64,000 bases of DNA from Pseudoips prasinana (taxonomy: Eukaryota > Arthropoda > Insecta > Lepidoptera > Nolidae): positions 2,760,501-2,824,500 of the forward strand of contig OX621252.1 in assembly GCA_951640165.1 (NCBI GenBank), written 5' to 3'. The notes beneath the pieces were generated by a model that worked only from the letters and a program-made list of their open reading frames with translations, made no database searches and had not been told where the DNA came from. Positions 44,025 to 55,854 of the stretch are shown piece after piece. The position numbers and the translations under genes are program-made. Each line of letters opens with the position of its first letter. Positions within the stretch are counted from its first letter, which is position 1.

Positions 44025-44503
44025 GAGATGTAAAATGACTGAATATGACTAGTCACAATTGTCATAAACCTTAAATGGCCGGTCATTTACTGTCAAATTC
44101 AGTCAATTTGACTCAAATATTATTATCTATTCTCGTCTACCACCCAATTATTTATTTATTTGGGTACGCAATTTATATGCAAGTTTAAATGAAGCAGCGT
44201 TTTATTTTGTATTATATCATGAGAGGATAAGACGACATCAAAGTCGATGCGCGAGGCGATGCGACGTTTCCATTTTGTCTTAAATGCACGCATGATTAGA
44301 AATTTAAAATGATTAACGCTATATAATAATACTATAAGTCATAAAAACCAAGTTTTTGTTGCAATTTAGAAGTTGTAGACTTTTATCAACAACAAAAACT
44401 GAAATCAAATTGAGTGAAAATGACCATGTTTGACAGTTAATGGCCATTTTTGACCGTAAATGACAGTCAGTCTAATTCAGCCACTTTTGTCATTTTCAAC
44501 ACA
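44025..44503. mobile_element. MITE with terminal inverted similarity and 11-bp flanking duplication
   Basis: AGTCGTACCTA occurs at 44014-44024 and 44504-44514. Ends begin GAGATGTAAAATGACTGAA and, reversed, TGTGTTGAAAATGACAAAAG. Subterminal words (tgaccgtaaatgac, ggtcatttactgtc) are inverted copies. Possibly hAT-related. Confidence 0.7.
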
Positions 44504-44879
44504 AGTCGTACCTAAAGAGAAAACAATTATTTGCAATTGAACCAAACACACTACAAAGCGTGCGTTCTTTTCCATTTTGCCATATCACGGTGCCCTTTGT
44601 CACTTCACTTAACATTGTTTCATTTTAAAAAATCAACTAAATATTAAATTGACTCAAGTTTTGAATGTATGAATGTCATAAATAATATTTTTTTATTTGC
44701 TGACTGATACTTAATATGATATTATTTATTAAAGTCAGCCTATACTAAAATTATTATATTTTTACCTTACAGTTATATAATGACATTTAATTATTTTCTG
44801 AACCGTTACACGCTGGATCCTATTTACTCTGTTACACTTAATCTTAACCCATGAAAAAATGATAAATAAGTGAAATTGT

Positions 44880-45100
44880 ATCTCAATATCCTAACGCTTG
44901 GGCCATGGGGTCCGAGAGCGCGGATTTTTTTTCCGGGAATTATCCAAACGCTTGGTGGACGCTACACGCGACCAGAGGGCTGGCCAATATCTTGGACAGC
45001 GTTTAAGTATTGCCATCCAGCGTGGCAATGCGACCAGCATTCTGGGCACGATGCTCAAAGGCAGCGATACCGAAGTTTTTTTCGACGCCCAAAGATGAGA
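44880..45100 (+). pseudogene. Fragment of an unidentified repetitive protein
   Basis: One frame reads RGFFFRELSKRLVDATRDQR, then AGQYLGQRLSIAIQRGNATS and ILGTMLKG. Codon-like periodicity and higher GC than the flanks indicate a former coding region, probably a C-terminus. I associate such IQRGNA segments with multi-copy insect elements but cannot name the family. Confidence 0.4.
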
Positions 45101-45484
45101 CCTTTATATAATAATATGTATATATTTAATTTTAATTTAAATATAAGTATATCTTTTTAGAAATTAGGTTTACATTTCTTTAGTTGACAATTTAAGTTTA
45201 TTAGATAATTTAAATCCTTTGTTATGACTCAGCCTTTTTATTTATTAGTTCTTTCATTTATAATACTCCACAAGTCCACATAGCTTTTAATTTTTTTCAT
45301 ATCCTAACTCAAGACCATTGACCATTTTAAACCACGAAAAAAGTAATAAATAAGTGAAATTGTATCTCAATATCGTAACTCAAAATCATTATGCACTGAT
45401 AACAGTATTATTGGGAAAAATAGCCTGAACACTGTAAAGGCCTCTATTCACATCCACTAGTGTGTGTGCAGGTGATTTTTTTTA

Positions 45485-45745
45485 TATAAGAGGGCGACAA
45501 ATGAGCTAGTGGGTCACCTTATGGTCAGTGCATCGCCGACGGATGGTGGTGGTGGATGGATGGTGGATCACCGCCACCCATGGACACTCGCAACACCAGA
45601 GAGAGGTACGTTGCCGGCCTTTAAGAACCAGCAAACAAGTATTGCTGACCCTTCTCCCCACCACCCACATTTAATGTTATTATTAAGGAATGTCTTCTAT
45701 AAGGTTGAGGTACTTCCTCAGTCGGACTGCTCTTTGAGTGAATGA
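45485..45745 (+). repeat. Interspersed repeat with CACCGCC core
   Basis: ggtcaccttatggtcagtgc, ccacccatggacactcgcaa, caccagagagaggtacgttg and ccggcctttaagaacc. This arrangement looks like a common lepidopteran dispersed repeat. No second copy is in the window. Confidence 0.5.
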
Positions 45746-46310
45746 ACGCTATGCCTTACCTCTTTCTATCTTGATTAGTAATTGCAAATGATTAGTGCAC
45801 GTGTGTAGAGCTAGTAATGTCCAATACTGTTAGTGGCTGTGTTTGGTAAATTTAGTTACTAGCCGTTGACCAGTAAGTATGGACAAACCTCAAGAAGCAT
45901 GCTTGCAATTGTAAGAAATACTGAGAGAGCTCAAGCTCGCGATCCACTCACAAAAAACAGAACACGCTCCTAATCACTGTACTACACATGTTACTAATCA
46001 GTCGCACTAATGAACCACTATCCACACGTTTTGTCTCTTAATCACCAAGAATCTGTTATAATCATCTGCACTGACATTCTATTCACATGTATAGAATTTC
46101 ACTGTTGATGATGATTAATATTCAAGTATTTATTTATAATAGTGTGTGTGTAGATAATAATGTATTTAGACAAGAAAACAATTTTAAAAATAGTTCACGG
46201 CCCGCAAGTGCAGTGAGCGCACGTACATATTGTCGCTGCTCTAGTCGTTATTCAACTTGTATATCGCGAGTGATGGAACGCCGCACTATCGATGAATTTA
46301 TATCGATACT

Positions 46311-46545
46311 ATGGCCCTACGAACAACTATCGATCAATTTTTACCAGATGAATTAAAAAGATCAGAATCGACGTCCAAACGTCCTTCAAATGTAAGAGCT
46401 GAAGAATATGCAGATGGATGGCGTAAGCCAAAACGCGTTGCCCAACGCAAACAAGCAGGTACGCCTACTTCTAATGTAGTAAAGAGATATAAGAGGAACG
46501 CAGCTCAATCTTTTCAGAAGCTATCTCACGGGCAGAAGACAATGT
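46311..46545 (+). pseudogene. Jockey ORF1, N-terminal piece
   Basis: ATG opens MALRTTIDQFLPDELKRSES, Lys/Arg-rich after that (RKPKRVAQRKQAG), then cut by the nested element near 46545. A different frame at the junction (SEAISRAEDN) fits the downstream SPNKFAKLP, so a frameshift may also exist. Confidence 0.6.
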
Positions 46546-46593
46546 GTTAAGATTGGGAACTGGATTAGTGATGAACTCCCTATTCTCTACGGA

Positions 46594-47552
46594 GTGCCAC
46601 AGGGCAGTATAATCGGCCCGACCCTATTCCTTATATACATAAATGACTTATGCAAGTTAAATTTATCAATTGGGTCAATTTATACATATGCCGATGATAC
46701 TGCCTTGATATTCCATGGTAAGACTTGGGAGTCCGTTTTAAATCACGCTCAAACTGGCCTCAACTTTGTTATCAACTGGCTCACACAAAACTCTCTCACC
46801 CTGAATGTTGACAAAACAAAATATATTACTTTTTCTCTTTCAACTGCTGGTAAACCTACCAACTCTTCTTTATCTCTTACCGCCCACCTATGTTCACCAT
46901 CTGAAATATCATGCAACTTCCCCAACCTCATAAAAACTAACGTTATTAAATATCTCGGCATACAAATAGACGATCTCCTTTCTTTTCACCCTCAAATTGA
47001 TATGGTCACATGCAGGCTGCGTAAACTAATGTATATTTTTAAAAATCTACGCTACGTCGCTGATAAGAGTTTACTTAGATTAGTGTATTTTTCTCTCTGC
47101 CAGTCACTTATACAATATTGTATAGTGGCTTGGGGTGGCGCCACAAAGACTCACCTCTTGAAATTAGAACGGGTGCAGCGTTCTGTTTTGAAAGTCGGAT
47201 GGCAGCTACCATACAGGCATCCCACGACGGATCTATACAATATCTGTAAGGTTCTTTCCGTACGCAAACTATTTATTCTTAACCTAACTCTACTGACTCA
47301 TGTCAATACACCTTTTGATCCAGGAAAATTTAATAACCTTCGACGTAATCATGTTGTCTGTCCAACTACGCTTGTTGCTACATCCCTAGGTCAAAGATCT
47401 TTTCTATTCTTAAGTAGTTTTGTGTATAATAAAGTCAATAAACTCTTGCACATATATCCAATGTGCAAGCCACAATGCAAAAAAACTGTGACAAACTGGC
47501 TCTTAAAGCTCGATTATACAGAAACTGAAAACTTAATAAATATAATAAAATA

Positions 47553-47553
<1 letters not shown>
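46594..47553 (+). pseudogene. Reverse transcriptase C-terminal two thirds (nested element)
   Basis: Intact 319-codon frame: PQGSIIGPTLFLIYINDLC, the catalytic YADDTALIF, NSLTLNVDKTKYITFS, IKYLGIQIDDLLSFHPQ and VAWGGATKTHLLKLERVQRS. The N-terminal RT blocks and endonuclease are missing, so it cannot be autonomous. The clade looks CR1/Daphne-like, a guess. Confidence 0.85.
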
Positions 47554-47588
<35 letters not shown>

Positions 47589-47593
47589 ACACA

Positions 47594-47642
<49 letters not shown>
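47554..47642 (+). repeat. CA microsatellite
   Basis: About 88 bp of (CA)n with two CAGA interruptions, in the nested element's 3' UTR. Confidence 0.95.
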
Positions 47643-47645
<3 letters not shown>

Positions 47646-47929
47646 CATGTTTCCACATTGTTGTATGTACGCGAATATTGTCTCTCTGTTACAGTATTGT
47701 AAAAATACATTGTACTTTATAACAAAAACTATCTTAAATCGCTGCAGGGAGGAGAGAGCCTGGAGATTTGTCACACAGGTCTCGAGCCTACTACAGACTC
47801 CAGCTCTCTCAAAGGTTCAAAATTAATGTTAGTTTTTGTACTTTTAATCTTACATCGATTGTACTTTTATTTGTACCTTTTTGAGAGAATTAAACGATTA
47901 TATTATTATTATTATCATAGTATCGCCGA

Positions 47930-48948
47930 ACAAATTTGCCAAGCTTCCAGTTGATGAAGACATACACCTAACTTCATTTCATGAAGCTACAACTATAAAG
48001 AAGTCTGCAGGTATACCACCGATTATTCTAGACATAAAGCCAGATTGGACTCACACATCCATCAACAAGCTGATCAGTGGTTTTCATAAATGTTATCATT
48101 TACAGTATCGAGGCAAAAATAAAGTTGCCGTAATTTGCCACTCTTGTGAAGCCCATAAAACTATAAAAGAAGGTTTAATTAAGGAAGATACAGCATTCCT
48201 TACTAACACACGCAAATATGAAAGGAAACGGAAGGTTGTCATCCATGGTTTGCCCTCTTACGCAGAAGATGAACTAAAAGAAGAACTGAACAATATTGGC
48301 TTTGTGTGCGACAAGATAATTAAGCTCCAGTCAAAGAACAATTCAATTAATACTCCTTTTCTAGTTAACCTACTTGCTGGAACCAACATCTCAAAGTTTC
48401 GTCAAATACGATACATGTGCAATTGTGTAGTTCAGATCCAGAAATATAAACCTAAGTCCTTTTCCGGAACCCAGTGCTTTAGATGCCAGCGATTTGGCCA
48501 TTCTTCGCAAAACTGCAACATGACGCCACGCTGTGTAAAATGCACCGAATCACATCCTACTAAGGAGTGTCCAAACAAAGACCGCGCAAAACCTCCACAA
48601 TGCTGCAATTGTAAAGAAGATCATCCCGCCAATTACAGAAATTGCGTATCCCGTCAGAAGTACTTAGAACAAATTAAGTTACGTAACAAAGAAAAATCTC
48701 AACTGAAGACGCTTACTAAAATGCATGAACGTCAACAACAACATAACCCAGCCTTAACTGGCAGTCATAAATGGCCTAAATTACCAACAAACGTCGAAGT
48801 AACGTCGTCACTAAATAGTCGTGAGTTCGAGGTAGTGGCAGCTGACCATACAATTGAAGATGAATCCACGCAGCAAATGTTGAATGCTTGTAAATCTATG
48901 ATGGACAAAGTTATTCTTGTATTATCGCATTTAGGTCAATATGTCTAA
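47930..48948 (+). pseudogene. Jockey ORF1, C-terminal piece with CCHC knuckles
   Basis: SPNKFAKLPVDEDIHL onward. An RNA-recognition-like region (KVVIHGLPSYAEDELKEEL) precedes three zinc knuckles: CFRCQRFGHSSQNC, CVKCTESHPTKEC and CCNCKEDHPANYRNC. This is the standard Jockey gag architecture. The stop overlaps the ORF2 start by 8 bases. Confidence 0.88.
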
Positions 48949-49564
48949 CTTGAATAAACATATGCTTCAATTTATGTCATGGAATGCTGATGGCATCAAT
49001 AGAAAACTTCCTGAATTACTAGATTTAATAACAAATGACTACACTATAGATATCGTTGCTATTTGTGAAACCAGAATATCGGCTAATATTGAATTAGAAG
49101 TACCCGGATTCATATGTCATCGTCAGGATAAACACGTAACTGGACGTGGACAGGGTGTGGCACTTCTTGTAAAATCTGACTTAGAACACTGTCGTATAGC
49201 AATCCCGACACATCAAATGGAAGCAGTCTGCATTCAAACCACAATTTCTGGTAACAAACTTAATATTATTTCAATTTATCAGTCACCTAACTTACCATTG
49301 CTTACACAGGACTTAGACCTCATCATGAGTTTAGGCAACCGAGTCATCATTATGGGAGATTTCAATGCGAAGCACCCGTTTTGGCACTACAATCACAAAG
49401 ACATAAATGGTGGTGGCCGAACATTATATCGCCACATGATTGATCGTGACTTTGTGATACATGCTACCGATTCACCAACACTAGTACACTATCGCGCTGA
49501 ATTAAGACCTTCATGTCCTGACCTAGTTCTCTCGCGTTCACACTGTTGCTGCTCTTTCGTCTAA
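48941..49564 (+). pseudogene. Jockey ORF2, AP-endonuclease domain
   Basis: Starts LQFMSWNADGINRKLPELL (catalytic Asn), then VAICETRIS (Glu), GQGVALLVKS, and VIIMGDFNAKHPFWHY (DFNAKH). It ends in a frameshift at about 49535 after SCPDLVLSRSH; the downstream frame continues the protein. Confidence 0.9.
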
Positions 49565-51777
49565 TCATCTCCCACTATATTTTACCGTTGGTGGTAATTT
49601 CCCACGCCAGTCATATAAACAATACCTTTATAGTAGAGCTGATTGGGCAAAGTATAGAACAATCCTAAATAATAAAACAATCCTTTCGACCAATGTTTAT
49701 GTTTCTGTCAACGACATCGATGTTGGCGTGGAGGATGTTACAAAAATGGTTCTCGCCGCAAGGGACTCGTGTGTCCCATGTAAACGCTCTTATTTTGTTA
49801 AAATTAACTTACCCCGAAAACTTAAGACTCTAATACGACACAAAAATTACCTCCGCAGAAAATCGCAGCAAGAAAATAATACTAATACAAAAAGATATCT
49901 ACGAGCCAAGATTAATTACCTTCAGCATGACATTGAAATTAAACTAAGACAACATAATGACTTGATATGGAATAATAAAATGTCTAAAATTGACATTTAG
50001 ACATTTTATTGGGGCTCTGACTTATGGCGTATCACTAAGCAACTAAAAAATAAACCCTCTGTAATACCTCCGCTTAAGAAACCTAACGGGTCACTTACCT
50101 GTAATAATAGGGAGCAGTCAGAAGTTTTAGCCAATAGCTTTGCAAGCAACATGTCGCTTACTTTAGATTGGAAAACAGATGAGGATATTAATGTAAAAAA
50201 CTCAATGATACATCTTGTTTCTCCTACAGTAGACTGGGCTATTTCTCCGATTAGACCAAGAGAAATTCAAAAACATATTTTCAAATTAAAAGTCCGAAAA
50301 TGTCCGGGTGGCGATGGCATCCATAACTTATTATTAAAAAACCTCCCCCTAAAAGCACTAGTACTCTTAACTAAAATATTTAACGCATGCTTACATCTCT
50401 CATACTTTCCTACCGCATTTAAAATTGCCAAAGTAATAGCCTTAAAAAAATCTGGCAAGGACGAGACTAATCCTTCCAGCTATAGGCCCATTAGTCTATT
50501 GCCAGTACTAGGCAAACTTTTTGAGGCTTTAATTTATTCCCGTCTTTATAATGCTACACATATGGATCTTAGAGACGAGCAGTTTGGTTTCCGCCCATCC
50601 CTATCTACCACTCAGCAATTGGCTAGAGTGGCTGAACATATTGCGCATAATTTAAACCTCAAAAATTCTACAGGTATGATCCTATTAGATATAGAGAAAG
50701 CTTTTGACACCGTCTGGCACGAAGGGCTACTGCACAAATTATTATTAAATTACACTTTACCTACAAGACTTATCAAACTTATCCGGTCATATCTATCTAA
50801 CCGTTGTTTCGAAGTACATGTTGGGGATGTTAAATCTTGTCCCCGTGTGATAAGTGCCGGTATTCCTCAAGGCTCAGTTCTCGGACCGTACCTCTTTTTA
50901 TTGTACATTAACGATGTACCAATTCAAACTCGTACAAGCCTTGCATGTTTCGCGGATGATACCGCATCATATTCCTCTGATAAGGATCAACATATCGTAA
51001 TTAGACGCCTTCAACTTTCATTGGATTTATTACACTCCTATTTCTCAAGATGGAAACTTAAGTTAAATGAAAGCAAAACGGAAGCTATCATGTTCTCTCG
51101 ACAAAGGTCAATACCTGCGAAAACATAAAAAATAAATGGTGTTGGTATCACCTGGTCACGATCTGTTAGATATCTTGGCGTAAGATTCGATGAAAAGGTC
51201 AACTGGTCTAAACATATAGATGATTTACGATCGAAAGGGTTAAAAGGTATGAATGCCCTTAGCCCTATATTAAATCGTCGTAGTAAACTTAGCCCGATAA
51301 CGAACCTAAGCATCTACTCAACTCTTGTTAGACCATGCCTTACATATGCCGCTCCTGTTTGGAGTAGCACTTCCAACACTAACTATAAATAAATTGCAGG
51401 TGGTCCAAAATAAAGCCATTAAGATATCTTTCAATACAAAATATAAAAGAAATCTAAGTAAACTTCATCACGATATTAATTACCCGCTAATAAAGAATTT
51501 TATATTAAAACAAACAAATAAATTATATCTTGATAAAACACCATCTAATACCAATATTCTGGTTTCATCGATAGGACGCAGTCGTTTAAATAATTTACCT
51601 TATATCGATAATTACAAAACATACCGCCTACCGCATCACTACGTCCTGCACAGTAGCGATAAGCAATCCCTACTACGCGCAGCCACTGGTTGCTCAACAA
51701 TCGACACACCGATGCGCCTGCGCACTGGCATTACTTGGCTGTATTATTTATCTACCTACATTATAAAAAAAAATTAA
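49565..51777 (+). pseudogene. Jockey ORF2, linker and reverse transcriptase
   Basis: Continues in a shifted frame, with TAG at 49998, TAA at about 51126 and a further shift near 51390. RT blocks: KCPGGDGIHNLLLKNLP, SYRPISLLPVLGKLFE, DEQFGFRPSLSTTQQLARVA, LLDIEKAFDTVWHEG, AGIPQGSVLGPYLFLLYIND and the catalytic FADDTASYS. The C-terminus is IGRSRLNNLPYIDNY. A Jockey-type FADD replaces YADD. Confidence 0.9.
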
Positions 51778-52147
51778 AAACAAAAATTATTAGAATTGGT
51801 ATAAATTTGCATGGAATATATTTTCATATAATGTATTAATTAAATTATAGTGTTTATTAGCATATATTATTGCTCGTTATATTACACAATATAACGTAGA
51901 TCGTAAATAAATACAACTATAACAAATTGATAGTGTATAGTGTAATTAATGAATGATTAAATAACCTTTGTAATACCTAAATACTATTGTATTATAAAAT
52001 AAAATGTATATTTCCTAAGTTTTTAGAGGTGTACCAACCTGATAAAATGTATTTAATAGTCTGTTGATTTTGTTTAGATATTTTAAGCTACACAATTCAT
52101 GTCTTTATTCATGGAAATAAAATTTATTTTAAAAACAAAACAAAACA

Positions 52148-52864
52148 ATTTTCAAAATATGGAACATGTTATTGAACCAGATCTATTGAAATTTTGTCAC
52201 ATATTCACTAGTTTTATGGTATTTTACCATAACACCAGAAAATGTATAACTACGGAAATGTGTTTGACAGCATAAGTAAGCAAAATCTTGTATTCTCAAT
52301 TAGAGAGAGCACTCAGCAACAAGTAACTAATAATAATAAATCATCACAATGCATAAAGTAAATACTATGACAGCCAGCCTCAGTTTTTTCCTTTGGTACC
52401 AAACTCTAAAAAACTCCCTGTTAACATGATATAGCAAATTTATTATAAACTTATTTAACCTTATATTGCTTGTAGCATTACAAAAACGTTTATTTCAAAT
52501 TAACAGCATAATTTCGATTGTACTTAATATTTATGCATAGGTACCTACTTACACAATATTTTTGCACTCTTGACTATAGAAACAAATTCAATGTCGATTT
52601 TGAAGGAAATGCAGAGTAACTAAAAGATTCCAATAAGCATTTTTTATTGGATTATTACTACCAAAATACACTTAAAGACTTACAGTCATTAGAATATTTT
52701 ACGTGGGGATGTACACTCAGATGAAAGACACTAGATGTTATATAAGACATAGCTGAACAATTGAGACTCATAGATGTAAACAGCATAGCTAACAACCGAC
52801 TCGTGTCTTTCTACAGCATTCAAACAATAAAATCATAAAATTATGATTCCATAACTTTCATAAG
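52148..52864. other. AT-rich intergenic spacer
   Basis: No ORF, RNA gene or recognised repeat. Confidence 0.4.
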
Positions 52865-53000
52865 TGCGACTGGCCAGTTGGTATAGCGGTTAGTCACCCT
52901 GACTGCTAATCAGAGGTTGGAGGTTCGAACCCCACCCAGGACAAATCTTTGTATAATGAGCACGATTATTTGTTCTGTATCTGAGTTTCATTTATCTAGA
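52865..53000 (+). mobile_element. tRNA-derived SINE
   Basis: Head GGCCAGTTGGTATAGCGGTT, B box GGTTCGAACCCC, then cacccaggacaaatctttgt and ataatgagcacgattatttg. The 3' end merges with ATT-rich DNA near 53000-53040. Confidence 0.8.
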
Positions 53001-53039
53001 ATATTAATCATAATAATCATTCATTTAATTATCATTCAT

Positions 53040-53680
53040 ATTGTGGCGAGAGGTGTGTCAGGGGATTGGAAAAGAAACAAGTATTTTCAAGAGTACTTTA
53101 TTGGCGTCGACAGTGTCAGTTGGTTCACCACTAAAACACTGAACACACGTACTACGAGTCCCGGCGACTAGCTCATTGCTAAAGTCCACACGTAGCGCAC
53201 TTCGAAGTTCCCGTGACGAACACTGCCAAAGTTAAAGTCCCAACGTACGCACGCACACTTCTCACTGTGTAGAGAATACTTGGCACTGTATCACTTGCAC
53301 TTTTTCAGTTATCCACTTAGATTTCTTCCTCCTAATTCACCTTCGATTTCACTTTAATTAACACTTAACTGTTCTGCTTTAACATTCCAGTTAAATACCC
53401 CTAAATTGTTCCAAATTCAAAACCTTTCGTAAGTCATATTTTTCTTTTTAGAAAATTCGCCTATATGACAAATTAATCGTAATGCTTCTGTCCTTATCTT
53501 CACCTATCTCTTCTTTTCATTCATGAAACTCGCTCTAATTATTTTGGAAACATCTAATGTAAATTTTTTCATTAAGAATGTTGTATAGCCTTATCATCAG
53601 CCAGCCCCGGATCTTCAATATTTTTTAGACGGGGCAAAAACTGAAAAATGCCGCCCCTGACTTACTGATATATAGATTTG
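53040..53680. other. Possible solo LTR or unknown repeat
   Basis: 53042-53280 starts TGTGGCGAGAGGTGTG and is GC-richer than its flanks, with several Pro/Thr-like codons but no long ORF. It could be a solo LTR, but I found no matching end or target duplication. The rest is AT-rich. Confidence 0.3.
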
Positions 53681-53870
53681 GACGTGTAGGATATATATTT
53701 ATAAATTATCAGGTATTACCCGCGTTAAACTTTGTAAATTATAGCCTATGTGTTATTCGGATATATAAGCTACATACTACAAAGTTTTATCAAAATCCGT
53801 TCAGTGGTTTTTGAGTGAAAGTATAACAAACATCTATACTCACAAACTTTTCGCATTTTTTATCTTTGCT
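53681..53870 (-). mobile_element. Helitron-like repeat (minus strand)
   Basis: attacccgcgttaaactttg, tagcctatgtgttattcgga, aaatccgttcagtggttttt and atctatactcacaaactttt, the reverse of the family at 12960. Confidence 0.7.
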
Positions 53871-54440
53871 AGCTGTGCCCCGCGTTAAATTTACAAATTA
53901 CAGCCTATGTGTTATTCAGATACATAAGCTATATTACTACAAAGTTCCGTTAAAATCTATTTGGTAGGCTGCGTTCCCACTATGCCGGACCGGCCGGCGG
54001 TCCCGGTCCGGTAAAATTGCCGGAAGGCCTAGTGGCGGTACAAATTGTATTAAGCTATTCACATGATCCCGAGTCTGGCTTTTTCGCCGAGCCCGGCATT
54101 TTTACCGAGCGTTTTGTCACTACGAAATGCCGGCAAAATCACCGGACCGGAGTAATGTGAACCAGTTCCGGCCCGTGTTCCCCGATATAAATAGGATGTA
54201 CCCAATACTTTCTTCTTTTATTTTGCCTTCTGTACCACCACCACCACAACACAACAATTTCGTCGTCCATTGTGGGCACAGGTCCAAATTCAACTGAGGT
54301 GCTTGTCCGATTTTCTTGAGGGATCCGGTGTAATGTGAATACTCTGTCCGGTGTCCGGTTTCCGGCATAGTGGGAACCCGGCCGTAGTTATTGCGTGAAA
54401 GAGTAACAAACATCCATACTCATAAACATTTGCACTTAAA
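53871..54440 (-). mobile_element. Helitron-like repeat split by a 417-bp MITE
   Basis: ctagctgtgccccgcgttaa starts it; the family order is broken after ttaaaatctatttg and resumes as gtagttattgcgtgaaagag, then aacatccatactcataaac. Deleting the MITE and one GTA restores the family consensus. Confidence 0.8.
53967..54383. mobile_element. MITE with GTTCCCACTATGCCGGA inverted ends
   Basis: Ends read GGCTGCGTTCCCACTATGCC and, reversed, GGCCGGGTTCCCACTATGCC. A 3-bp GTA duplication flanks it (53964-53966, 54384-54386). Three-base duplication and G/C-rich TIRs suggest PIF/Harbinger. Internally it has several more CCGG-rich inverted segments and no ORF. Confidence 0.88.
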
Positions 54441-54499
54441 ATCCTACATGTTCATGGCTATATATCAGTAAATAAATAGACTTAACACATAGCACGGAA

Positions 54500-54885
54500 T
54501 AGGGTTTAAAATAAAAATCACACTAATATTATAAAGGTGAAAGTTTGTGAGTGTGTATGTTTGTTACTTCTTCACACAAAACCTAGCGAACGGATTTTGA
54601 CGATAACTTTGCAGTAATATAGCTTATATATCCGAATAACAAATCATACTAATATTATAAAGAGGTAACGTTTGTCAGTTTGTGACGTTGTAAGGGGTAA
54701 TCTCTGGATCTACTGAACCGATTTTCAAAATGATTCCACCAATAGAAAACTAAGTTATTGTGGAGTGGCATGATTATTTTTACTATCCCGAACTTTTAAC
54801 CCGAAGTATCACGTGGGACAAACGGGCAGGGACAAAAATATTCTTAACGCGGAACGAATTCCGCGGGCACTGCTAGTAGGTTATA
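54500..54885 (+). mobile_element. Two adjacent Helitron-like repeats
   Basis: 54520-54640 is a 5' portion of the 12960 family (gtgaaagtttgtgagtgtgt, cctagcgaacggattttgac). 54645-54880 is another subfamily, starting tcatactaatattataaaga and ending aattccgcgggcactgctag. Confidence 0.7.
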
Positions 54886-54977
54886 ATTTATAAAGTGTAA
54901 CGCGGGTATTACAACAGGGCACAGCTAGTATGTAGGTATACTAGAAATCAAATATATTATTGCATTTGTAAATTGAA

Positions 54978-55500
54978 ATTAGATTTTCGCTCTTCGAGCT
55001 TTTTGTTCAGCAAATAAATCTATGGCCTTGCCATAATTTATATCGTGTGCAATTCGATTTTCTATCGCTAAGATTGCAAAACTCGATAGCGATCGGTACC
55101 GTTCCTGATTCATAGAAGATCGCAAATAATTTTTAATTAGTTTATATTGCTAGAACTTCGCTCACAGCTTGCGGATGTAGAAGGAAGTGTCGAGTAAATT
55201 AGCAAGGCAATCAAATATTTGGAAAAGCCTCACGAATCATGCGCATAGATCTATTTCAAGATATAGAAACCGTCAGCCTTTTCTATATCACCAAATAAAA
55301 GCGAAGCTTAATCTATAAAAATGTAGAGTTCCTGGCTGAATTCAATGGCGCTTAAATTACGCTCGTATTTTCGAGCCAGTTCTGCTCCGTACTTTTGTAA
55401 TTCTTCAAAATTCGACATTTTTACAATATTTCTACCATTCAGAAATAATATTATAATATTTGTACCCTGCTTTGGTAATACTTGCACAATAAAAATCAAT
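54978..55500 (-). pseudogene. hAT transposase C-terminal fragment
   Basis: Minus strand reads LPSTSASCERSSSNIN, then LKNYLRSSMNQERYRSLSSF and AILAIENRIAHDINYGKAID, the hAT dimerisation domain. Upstream (55308-55420) in another frame is MSNFEELQKYGAELARKYER. Frameshifts and stops show it is dead. Confidence 0.75.
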
Positions 55501-55854
55501 ACTTATTTATCCAAGTACGCACTTAATCAGTTTTATTATAATTAATTATAAAAAGAAATTATGTAAGTTTTTTTCTTTAATTATTGTATTATGAAATCCC
55601 CTACATGTAAACTCTTAAAATTACTTATATTGAATGAAAAGTATAGCTCGAGCTTAAGCCGTCGGTAGTCGGTTTCTTTTCATTGAATAATAATAGAAAA
55701 AAATCTTTCCACGTTTGAATTCTTGGCTGTAATTGCAAATATTTATTGAGAAATATGCATTAACTCTGGTAATCGTGAGTAAGCCATTGACTTGAAAAGG
55801 GCTAGATCTGCAATCACATCGAATAATTTCACATGTCTGTCAGAGTCCTACGGA

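Larger units (their letters stand above)
46546..47918 (+). mobile_element. 5'-truncated non-LTR retrotransposon nested in Jockey ORF1
   Basis: Sequence starts inside RT (IGNWISDELPILYGVPQGS) and ends with an (ATT)n tail at about 47900-47918. It carries its own (CA)n run and a 3' UTR. The Jockey ORF1 resumes right after it. Confidence 0.8.
46311..52147 (+). mobile_element. Jockey-clade retrotransposon, interrupted by another element
   Basis: Two-ORF layout: gag-like ORF1 (start 46311, resumed after an insertion, end 48948) overlapping ORF2 (48941 on) in the ATGTCTAA junction. ORF2 has an endonuclease then RT. The element ends with aataaaatttattttaaaa and an A-rich tail near 52147. The exact 5' end and target duplication were not found. 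Confidence 0.82.

Noticed and set aside
47514..47774. 86-residue ORF of Val-Cys repeats
   Set aside because: Translation of the CA microsatellite on the reverse strand.
53042..53280. Solo LTR starting TGTGGCGAGAGG
   Set aside because: No matching CA end, target duplication or second copy could be found, so it is kept only as a possibility.
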